10,306 bases of DNA. It comes from JBHIBA01 sp046758845. Its GTDB lineage: Bacteria; UBA8248; JACPRG01; G963555815. The DNA lies in assembly GCA_046758845.1 (NCBI GenBank), contig JBHIBA010000157.1:1-10306 (forward strand), given 5' to 3'. The notes below the pieces were generated by a model that had not been told where the DNA came from, ran no database searches, and was given only the letters and a program-made list of their open reading frames with translations. The position numbers and the translations under genes were made by a program. Positions 1-5,304 of this stretch are shown piece after piece (the stretch's first letter is position 1; each line of letters starts with the position of its first letter).

Positions 1-67
1 AGGAAAAGAGGGCAAACAGAACGGCGGCGAGAACGGGGGCTGCGAGGCTCTTTCGGGTAAGTCCCAT
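1..67 (-). CDS. N-terminal fragment of a signal-peptide-bearing protein (runs off left edge)
   Basis: Only the first 22 codons are inside the window. The ATG lies at 67 on the minus strand, preceded by a full AAGGAGG ribosome site (complement of 76-82) with an 8-base spacer, so the start is well supported. The translation begins MGLTRKSLAAPVLAAVLF, a short positive N terminus followed by a hydrophobic run. That fits a Sec signal peptide or a first membrane helix, so the product is probably exported or membrane-bound. It follows the ABC importer on the same strand, but 214 bases separate it from the ATPase stop. It probably has its own promoter. The function cannot be told from this fragment; another binding protein or a periplasmic enzyme would both fit. 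Confidence 0.7.
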   Translation of the reverse strand, partial: MGLTRKSLAAPVLAAVLFALFS

Positions 68-120
68 GGCGTCACCCTCCTTGGGAGGAAACCATCGGTG
101 GGCTCAGGTGAGATAAAGCA

Positions 121-126
121 ATTCTA
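121..126 (-). promoter_or_regulatory. Possible -10 box for the left-edge gene
   Basis: On the minus strand the sequence reads TAGAAT, matching five of six bases of the sigma-70 -10 consensus. It sits in a locally AT-rich stretch and would place transcription start near 113, about 45 bases before the ATG at 67. No convincing TTGACA-like -35 is present at 16-18 bases spacing, so this is a weak prediction. Confidence 0.3.
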
Positions 127-228
127 ACCTAAAACCTGACCGGAACCGAAATTGGCATTCGGCGCGTCAGATGCAACGGGCTTTCACGGGAAAGCACTCA
201 GTTGTGCTGGACTATACGAATGCTGAAT

Positions 229-275
229 CCCCCTGGGCGATTGAGTCCCGCCGGGCGGCTAAATCCCACAGGGGG
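229..275 (-). terminator. Possible terminator hairpin after the ABC ATPase gene
   Basis: CCCCCTG at 229-235 pairs perfectly with CAGGGGG at 269-275, and a small CCGC/GCGG hairpin (248-258) sits inside the loop. The structure starts 7 bases beyond the ATPase stop codon, where an operon terminator would be expected. No U tract follows the stem on the minus strand, so it may be an mRNA 3' end stabiliser or a weak terminator. A second small stem, AGCAC/GTGCT at 193-197 and 204-208, lies further on and is followed by only three T. Confidence 0.35.
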
Positions 276-281
276 TTCCCC

Positions 282-1841
282 TCATCCGGCGCTCCGGGGC
301 CTGGCCCCCGCCATCCAGAGGCCCAGCTCCTCGGCCGAAGCCTCGGCCGCATTGACGACGGCGACGATCTCCCCCTCGTACATCACCGCAATCCGGTCGC
401 TGAGGGCCAGGACCTCGTCCAACTCGATGGAGATCAGGAGGATGGCCGCGCCCGCCTCGCGGAGCTCCAAGAGTTTCTTCCGGACGTACTCGGTCGCCCC
501 GATGTCAAGACCCCTTGTGGGCTGCGCCGCGATGAGGACGCCCGGGTTTCTGTGGAGCGCCCGGCCGAGGATGACCTTCTGCTGGTTGCCCCCGGACAGG
601 TGGCGGACGGGTTGGTCGGTCGAAGACGCCCGAATGTCGTAGGCCTCGACCAGCTCTCGGGCGTGGGCCCGAACGGCGGCGGACTTTAAAACTCCGGCGG
701 ATGAGAACGGAGGCCAGTCGAACGATTCGAGGATCGCGTTCTCCTCAAGGGTCGCGCCCATGACCAGGCCCCGGCGGCGCCGGTCGCTCGGGATGTGCGC
801 CACCCCGGCCCTGATGAGGGTTCGCGTCGGACAATTCGTCACGTCTTTCCGCCCGACCCGGACCGCTCCGGAGGCCGCCCGCCTGAGCCCGGTCAAAACC
901 TCCGCCAGCTCCTCCTGGCCGTTTCCGTCCACCCCCGCAACGCCCAGGATCTCTCCCTCGTGGAGCTGGAAGCTGACGTTGCGCAGCGCCGGCAGACCCT
1001 CTCGGCCGAGGGCGCAGAGGCCTTCCACCTGAAGCCGCCCCTTTCCCGGCCTCGGTTCGCGCTTTTCCAGATCGAGAAAGACCTCCCGGCCGACCATCAG
1101 CGCGGCCAGTTGCCGGTTCTCCGTCTCGGCCGTGCGCAGGGTCGCGATCCTCTTTCCATCGCGCAGGACGGTCACCCGGTCGCTGAACGCCCTGACCTCC
1201 TCGAGCTTGTGGGTGATGAAGATGACCGAGCGCCCTTCCTCACAAAGCGCGCGGAACATCGGCATGAGATGTTGGGTCTCCTGGGGGGTGAGGACCGCCG
1301 TAGGCTCGTCCAGGATGAACAGGTCCGCCTTCCGGTAGAGGGCCTTGAGGATTTCCACGCGCTGCTGCTCGCCTACCGAAAGCTCCGCAACGCGGGCGAG
1401 CGGGTCCACTCGGAGGCGATAGCGCTCGGCCAGCTCGCCGATCTTCGCCGCCGCTTCCTTCAGACTCAGGAACGGCTCCCTTGGGGACGGCATGCCGAGG
1501 ATGGAGTTCTCAACGACCGTTAAGGTGGGGACCAGCATGAAGTGCTGGTGGATCATGCCGATCCCGCGGCGCATCGCGTCCCGGGGCCCGCGGATCGCCG
1601 CCTCCTCTCCCCGCAGGAAGATCCTTCCCGCATCCGGGGCGTAGAGGCCGTAAAGGACGTTCATCAGCGTGGTCTTCCCCGCGCCGTTCTCTCCCAGGAG
1701 GGCGTGGACTTCCCCGCCCTGGACCTCGAAATCCACGCCGTCGTTCGCTACGACCGGACCGAAATGCTTGGTGACGCCGCGCATCTCAAGAAGCGTCCGG
1801 GCAACCGGCGCTGGAACATCTTCCGGCCGGGAATCAACCAT
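282..1841 (-). CDS. BMP-class ABC importer, duplicated ATP-binding subunit
   Basis: This 519-residue cytoplasmic ATPase powers the importer encoded with it. It holds two fused nucleotide-binding domains, like the NupO/YufO and sugar (RbsA/MglA) ATPases, at the usual ~500-residue length. Domain 1 has Walker A GENGAGKTT at 50-58, a Q loop near 99, signature LSVGEQQR at 154-161, Walker B with D178-E179 and switch histidine H211. Domain 2 has the degenerate Walker A GVDGNGQEE at 303-311, signature LSGGNQQK at 415-422, and Q440 where a catalytic glutamate would be. That degeneracy is normal in this family and suggests one active ATP site. The ATG at 1841 is chosen because it overlaps the upstream permease stop as TGATG and has AAGGAGG (complement of 1848-1854) 6 bases upstream. 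The frame stays open beyond 1841, but that part overlies the permease gene. Translational coupling to the permease is likely. Confidence 0.95.
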   Translation of the reverse strand: MVDSRPEDVPAPVARTLLEMRGVTKHFGPVVANDGVDFEVQGGEVHALLGENGAGKTTLMNVLYGLYAPDAGRIFLRGEEAAIRGPRDAMRRGIGMIHQHFMLVPTLTVVENSILGMPSPREPFLSLKEAAAKIGELAERYRLRVDPLARVAELSVGEQQRVEILKALYRKADLFILDEPTAVLTPQETQHLMPMFRALCEEGRSVIFITHKLEEVRAFSDRVTVLRDGKRIATLRTAETENRQLAALMVGREVFLDLEKREPRPGKGRLQVEGLCALGREGLPALRNVSFQLHEGEILGVAGVDGNGQEELAEVLTGLRRAASGAVRVGRKDVTNCPTRTLIRAGVAHIPSDRRRRGLVMGATLEENAILESFDWPPFSSAGVLKSAAVRAHARELVEAYDIRASSTDQPVRHLSGGNQQKVILGRALHRNPGVLIAAQPTRGLDIGATEYVRKKLLELREAGAAILLISIELDEVLALSDRIAVMYEGEIVAVVNAAEASAEELGLWMAGARPRSAG

Positions 1842-2782
1842 CAATGCCCTCCTTTTCGATAGGGGATCATCAACGCGGCGGGCGGAATCGTCCTGCCTGC
1901 GATCCCCATGAGGGCGAGGAGCGTCACGACGTAGGGAACGCTCTGCATGAGCTGATAGGGCAGAGCCAGCCCCGCCGCCTTCAGGTTCAGCTGGACGGCG
2001 TCCGCCCCCCCGAAAAGAAGACACCCGGCCACCACCCCCCACGGGTTCCACCGCCCGAAGACGACGGCCGCCAGGGCGATGAATCCCCGGCCGGCGATCA
2101 TGTCCTCCACGAAGAAATTCCCCTCTCCGATGCCCAGGTAAGCGCCCGCCAATCCGGAGAAGGCCCCCCCTACGATGACGCAGACGTATCTCACCCTCAG
2201 CACATCGACGCCCATGGTGTCGGCGGCCAGGGGGTGCTCTCCCACCGCGCGGATCCTCAGTCCCCACGTCGTCTTGAAGATCAAGACCCAAAGGCACGCC
2301 GCCAGGACGACGGACAGGTAGACCAGCGAGACGTGTTGGAAGAAAACCTCTCCCAGCAGGGGGAGGTCGCGCAGGACGGGGATCTCGACCTTTTGGAAAC
2401 CCGGCACCGTCATGACGTTTCCTCCCACCGAGAACACCAGCCGGTTCAGAAAGCTGGTCAGCCCCAGGCAGACCAGGTTCAACGCGGCCCCGCTCACCAC
2501 CTGGTCGGCGCCGATGGTAATCGTCACGACGGCATGAATGGCGGCGATCGCCGCTCCCCCCAAAACCCCCAAAAGGACCCCGAGCCATGGAGAGCCCGTA
2601 TAGAAAGAGCCCAGGACGCCGAAGAAGGCCCCGGTTAACATCATCCCCTCCAGGCCGATGTTCAGCACCCCCGCCCTTTCGCCGAGGGTTTCTCCCAAGG
2701 CCGCCAGCACGAGGGGGACGGCCAAACGTACGGTGGCCGCCAGAAACGCCGTGAAGAAGGCCAGCTCCCAGATGTTCTCCAT
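1841..2782 (-). CDS. BMP-class ABC importer, membrane permease B (NupQ/YufQ-like)
   Basis: A 313-residue inner-membrane permease of the BPD_transp_2 type. The family hallmark AGVLNIGLEGMMLTGA lies near residues 35-50, followed by alternating hydrophobic helices to the C terminus. Length and sequence fit the second permease of nucleoside/BMP importers, which would pair with the permease encoded just upstream. The frame is open to 2887, but I place the start at the ATG at 2782 (MENIWELAFF). That ATG overlaps the upstream permease stop as TGATG, and the 35 residues before it are charged, low-hydrophobicity sequence overlying the neighbouring gene. The ribosome site is only a modest AAAGGGAT, which suits coupled translation. 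Substrate specificity is not visible in the permease itself. Confidence 0.93.
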   Translation of the reverse strand: MENIWELAFFTAFLAATVRLAVPLVLAALGETLGERAGVLNIGLEGMMLTGAFFGVLGSFYTGSPWLGVLLGVLGGAAIAAIHAVVTITIGADQVVSGAALNLVCLGLTSFLNRLVFSVGGNVMTVPGFQKVEIPVLRDLPLLGEVFFQHVSLVYLSVVLAACLWVLIFKTTWGLRIRAVGEHPLAADTMGVDVLRVRYVCVIVGGAFSGLAGAYLGIGEGNFFVEDMIAGRGFIALAAVVFGRWNPWGVVAGCLLFGGADAVQLNLKAAGLALPYQLMQSVPYVVTLLALMGIAGRTIPPAALMIPYRKGGH

Positions 2783-3906
2783 CAGGCGGATCCCTTTGGC
2801 CGGGCGGCGGTCGGCCTGTTCTTCAGGGGCCGGGGTCTGAGGAATGCAAGCATCCGCGCTGTCTTTCCCGCGCCTCTCTCTCGCCACAGGTCGGCCGCGA
2901 GGATGAAGAGGATGATCGTCCCCATGAGGATCGTCACCAGAGGAGCCGGGACGTGGTGGCTCCGCTCCAGAGCGCCCGCACCCTGTTCAAAGGCGCCAAA
3001 GAGAAAGGCCGAGAAAACAATCGCCACCGGATGCGACCGGGCCAGCAGCGCCACCGCAATCCCGGTAAATCCATAATGTGGGGAAAAACCGTGCTGGAGG
3101 TTGTGATGCAGGCCGGCGATTTCGCCCAGACCCGCCAGACCGCCGATGCCTCCGCTCAGCAACATCGCCCACAAGACCGTGCGTTCGACGCGAATCCCCC
3201 CGGAGCGGGCGGCCTCGGGGTTGCCGCCGACCATCCGCATGGCATAACCGAGCGTCGAGCGGCGGATCAGAAGGTAAGCTGCCGCCACGCAGAGCAGTGT
3301 GAACACCATCCCCAGGTGGAGGCGCGTGGGGGGTAACAAACTGGGAAACATCATGGCCTCGGCGATGTCCTCGGTCTGCGGAAACGACCCGGTCGGCTCC
3401 TGAAGCAAGTCCTCGGCCAAGTACTTCACGAAGTTGATGGCGACGAAGTTCAGCATGATGGTCGAGACGATTTCGTGAACCTTGAGGCGCGTTTTCAGGA
3501 CTCCGGCAACGGCGCCCCACAACGCTCCGCTCGCGAAAGCCACGGCCACAGAAAACGGGATCATCACCCAGGGCGCGCTGGAGAGGGGAAACAGGCCGAC
3601 GACGGCGGCGGCGATGGCCCCCATCTGAAGCTGCCCTTCGGCTCCGATGTTGAACAGTCCCGCCCGGAAGGCCAGGGCGAAGGCCAGGGCGGTCAGAACG
3701 AGGGGGTTGGCGATGACCAGGGTTTCGGTCAGACGGTTGACGCTCCCCAGGGCGCCGGAGAGCAAGGTGCCGTAAGCGGCGAGCGGATTGACCCCCTGCA
3801 GGCCGATGATGACGGCCCCCAGCAGAAGGGAAACCAGCAAGGCGAGGAGCGGCGCTCCCACCTCCCTGGCCAGGCCGCTCCTTGCACCGGGACCGCCAAG
3901 AGACAT
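2782..3906 (-). CDS. BMP-class ABC importer, membrane permease A (NupP/YufP-like)
   Basis: A 374-residue multi-spanning inner-membrane permease of the BPD_transp_2 family. A first hydrophobic helix lies at about residues 18-38. The conserved GLFNIGAEGQLQMGA segment follows near 84-98, then MLNFVAINFVKYLAED and further helices to about 345. The C-terminal tail is short, basic and proline-rich and probably cytoplasmic. It would form the translocation pore with permease B, taking substrate from the periplasmic binding protein encoded upstream. The ATG at 3906 is preceded by AGGGGG (complement of 3911-3916) with a tight 4-base spacer. A 113-base gap with two stem-loops separates it from the binding-protein gene, so the two are probably co-transcribed at different final mRNA levels. 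Confidence 0.93.
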   Translation of the reverse strand: MSLGGPGARSGLAREVGAPLLALLVSLLLGAVIIGLQGVNPLAAYGTLLSGALGSVNRLTETLVIANPLVLTALAFALAFRAGLFNIGAEGQLQMGAIAAAVVGLFPLSSAPWVMIPFSVAVAFASGALWGAVAGVLKTRLKVHEIVSTIMLNFVAINFVKYLAEDLLQEPTGSFPQTEDIAEAMMFPSLLPPTRLHLGMVFTLLCVAAAYLLIRRSTLGYAMRMVGGNPEAARSGGIRVERTVLWAMLLSGGIGGLAGLGEIAGLHHNLQHGFSPHYGFTGIAVALLARSHPVAIVFSAFLFGAFEQGAGALERSHHVPAPLVTILMGTIILFILAADLWRERGAGKTARMLAFLRPRPLKNRPTAARPKGSA

Positions 3907-3943
3907 GAATCCCCCTGGTTATGAATCCGGAAGCCACCGTCGT

Positions 3944-3996
3944 GGGGCGAACAAGGGCCCGCCCCCTTCGTCAGGGGTTTCGCCTCCGCGGCGAAA
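3944..3996 (-). promoter_or_regulatory. Two stem-loops between binding-protein and permease genes
   Basis: TTTCGCC at 3978-3984 pairs perfectly with GGCGAAA at 3990-3996 around a 5-base loop. GGGGCG at 3944-3949 pairs with CGCCCC at 3960-3965 around a 10-base loop. On the transcript both lie after the binding-protein stop and before the permease start. Neither is followed by a U tract. In many importer operons such intercistronic hairpins protect the upstream message or cause partial termination, so the binding protein is made in excess. That role is inferred here. Confidence 0.45.
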
Positions 3997-4019
3997 ACTC
4001 GAAAGAATGGGGAATAACC

Positions 4020-5018
4020 TTACGGCTTCCGCCCCCGTTTGGCAACGGGAGCCTTGATCTTGCCGGAGGCCAAGTCCGCCCGGATACGGTCCAGCTTGGA
4101 CTGGATTTCCGGCGTCACCAAGTGAGCCAGCCCGTGGTAGGGAGCCAATCCGATGACGTTCTGGGGCAGACCCATGCGAACGAAGCCGCCTTTCCAGGTG
4201 TCGTTTTTCACCATGCCCGAGACCCTGTCGTAGACCTGGTCGAAATCGATCTTCACGCTGGAGATGACCGCCTTCGGGGCGATGGCGTGCTGGTCCAGGA
4301 TGAAGCCGATGGCGAGCACCCCTTTCTCCTGTGCGGCCTGTAGCGCGGCCACACCCGCCGGCGGGGCCTCCTGCACGAGAACGTCCACCCGCTGGTTGAT
4401 CATGGCCAGGGCCTTCTCCCGGGCGAGGGTGGGGTTGTTGAAGTCACCGGTGTAATCCACCACGACCTGGACATCCGGGCGCACATGTTTGGCCCCCGCC
4501 ACGTACCCGGCGATGGCGTTGGCGATGGGGGGAATCGGCCGGCCTCCGAGGGCGCCGATCTTGCCCGTCTTGGAAACCAGCGCCGCCAACGCTCCGGCCA
4601 GATAGCCGCCGTCCTGCGTAACCGTGTGGTAGGAGACGAGATTGGTCGAGTTCTTCACGTTTCCGTGGATGACGAGGAACTTCGTCTTGGGATACGCCTT
4701 CGCCACGCGCGCCGCCGCCTTGGAGTAGACAAACATGTGGGCGTAAACCAGGTCGTATCCCTCTTCCGCGTACTGCCGCAGGGCCGCCTCGGCCTTGGGA
4801 AGGCTCACGTTTTCCTGATGGCTGGCCTGAAACCCATATTTCTTCGAGGCCTTCATCAACGCCTGATAACCGGCGGCGTTCCAGCCCCGGTCGCCGATCG
4901 GACCCGGCACAATCAGTCCCACCTTCTTCAGTTCGCCCGCGGACGTCGGTCCGGCGAGGAGCGCAATCGCGATGGCGAGAATTGCTGTCCGGGCGACAAA
5001 ACTGAATTTCCCCCTCAT
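4020..5018 (-). CDS. BMP/PnrA-family periplasmic substrate-binding protein
   Basis: A 332-residue binding protein of the BMP (Med/PnrA-like) type I periplasmic-binding fold. It captures the importer's substrate in the periplasm. A Sec signal peptide covers residues 1-27: MRGK, a hydrophobic core, then a predicted cut after TSA. There is no lipobox cysteine, unlike the Gram-positive and spirochaete lipoprotein members. Family features are VGLIVPGPIGDRGWN at 33-47, HTVTQDGGYLAGALAA at 131-146, a GYVAG region near 171-175, and GFILDQHA at 238-245. The aspartate of that last segment aligns with the ligand-contacting Asp-Gln region of purine-nucleoside-binding PnrA. The ATG at 5018 is preferred over an upstream in-frame ATG at 5084: it begins the signal peptide and has AGGAGG 8 bases upstream (complement of 5027-5032). 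Purine or nucleoside binding is plausible from family and neighbourhood but unproven. Confidence 0.93.
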   Translation of the reverse strand: MRGKFSFVARTAILAIAIALLAGPTSAGELKKVGLIVPGPIGDRGWNAAGYQALMKASKKYGFQASHQENVSLPKAEAALRQYAEEGYDLVYAHMFVYSKAAARVAKAYPKTKFLVIHGNVKNSTNLVSYHTVTQDGGYLAGALAALVSKTGKIGALGGRPIPPIANAIAGYVAGAKHVRPDVQVVVDYTGDFNNPTLAREKALAMINQRVDVLVQEAPPAGVAALQAAQEKGVLAIGFILDQHAIAPKAVISSVKIDFDQVYDRVSGMVKNDTWKGGFVRMGLPQNVIGLAPYHGLAHLVTPEIQSKLDRIRADLASGKIKAPVAKRGRKP

Positions 5019-5026
5019 AACACGTT

Positions 5027-5032
5027 CCTCCT
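5027..5032 (-). promoter_or_regulatory. Ribosome binding site that fixes the binding-protein start
   Basis: The complement reads AGGAGG, 8 bases before the ATG at 5018. It decides for this start over the ATG at 5084, which would add 22 residues ahead of a clear signal peptide. Confidence 0.85.
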
Positions 5033-5121
5033 GTAGCGCAACCAACCCATTTTCCCGCCGCCTGTGCGCAGCGAGAAACAACACCCCCCTTTTGCCAGTT
5101 CCTTCAGTCCCTTACTGCGAG

Positions 5122-5141
5122 GCGAGGGCGCGCGCCCTCGC
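5122..5141. repeat. Perfect 20-base GC palindrome upstream of the binding-protein gene
   Basis: All ten base pairs match with no central spacer (GCGAGGGCGC and its exact complement). It lies 104 bases before the binding-protein ATG, so it could be a dimeric repressor site or, if transcribed, a hairpin in the 5' leader. No regulator gene is present in the window to suggest which protein would bind. Confidence 0.6.
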
Positions 5142-5191
5142 TGGTTGCCGCAGACTTCAAAGCCTGGATCTTAAATCTGTGAACAAGGTTT

Positions 5192-5223
5192 TGGGGGAAA
5201 AATTTCGTCCGAAAAAGCCCCCA
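5192..5223. repeat. Nested inverted repeat in the divergent region
   Basis: TGGGGG at 5192-5197 pairs with CCCCCA at 5218-5223. Inside it, TTTCG at 5203-5207 and CGAAA at 5210-5214 form a second inverted pair around a 2-base centre. The inner element has the look of a small operator and the whole could fold as an interrupted stem. No T tract follows on either strand, so a terminator is unlikely. Confidence 0.4.
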
Positions 5224-5260
5224 TCCGCTCCAACCCGCCTGCGCCCATCTCTTCCTGCGT

Positions 5261-5266
5261 TATAAT
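5261..5266 (+). promoter_or_regulatory. -10 box of the molybdenum hydroxylase promoter
   Basis: A perfect TATAAT in otherwise GC-rich DNA, within TATAATATAG. It would start transcription near 5273, about 32 bases before the ATG at 5305. No TTGACA-like -35 is seen at 16-18 bases spacing (that position reads CCTGCG), so an activator may be needed. AT-richness here could also serve the opposite strand. Confidence 0.5.
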
Positions 5267-5292
5267 ATAGGGATGTTGTCCCCACATTTCCT

Positions 5293-5296
5293 GGAG
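5293..5296 (+). promoter_or_regulatory. Ribosome binding site selecting the ATG at 5305
   Basis: GGAG lies 8 bases before the ATG at 5305. An alternative in-frame GTG at 5296 overlaps this GGAG and has no purine-rich site of its own, so the shorter protein is preferred. Confidence 0.65.
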
Positions 5297-5304
5297 TGGA
5301 TGAA

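Larger units (their letters stand above)
5019..5304. other. Divergent intergenic regulatory region
   Basis: These 286 bases separate two divergently transcribed units, the importer (minus) and the molybdenum hydroxylase (plus). The region holds a perfect 20-base palindrome, a second inverted repeat and a TATAAT box, each listed separately. I could not identify a convincing minus-strand promoter for the importer. TAAGAT on the minus strand (complement of 5167-5172) is the best -10-like site, but it has no good -35. No conserved small gene is visible here. Confidence 0.6.

Noticed and set aside
76..88. CCTCC/GGAGG inverted repeat at the start of the left-edge gene
   Set aside because: One arm is simply the ribosome site; a 5-base stem with a 3-base loop is too small to claim as a regulatory structure.
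150..170. Sigma-54-like TTGGCATTC element
   Set aside because: TGGCA is present but the matching TTGC 5 bases on is absent, and it points on the plus strand where no gene follows.
1842..2588. Long upstream extension of the ATPase reading frame (open minus-strand frame of 768 codons from 282 to 2588)
   Set aside because: The extra 249 residues are arginine/glycine-rich low-complexity sequence overlying the permease B gene in another frame. The overlapping TGATG start with AAGGAGG gives the family-typical ATPase length.
2987..3937. Large minus-strand open frame over permease A
   Set aside because: It shares the same DNA as the well-supported permease, and its translation is arginine-rich without membrane segments or motifs. 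It is a GC-driven shadow frame.
5019..5304. Purine, xanthine (NMT1) or molybdenum-cofactor riboswitch in the leaders
   Set aside because: The gene functions made this worth looking for, but I recognised no conserved core for any of these. The stems seen are simple inverted repeats.
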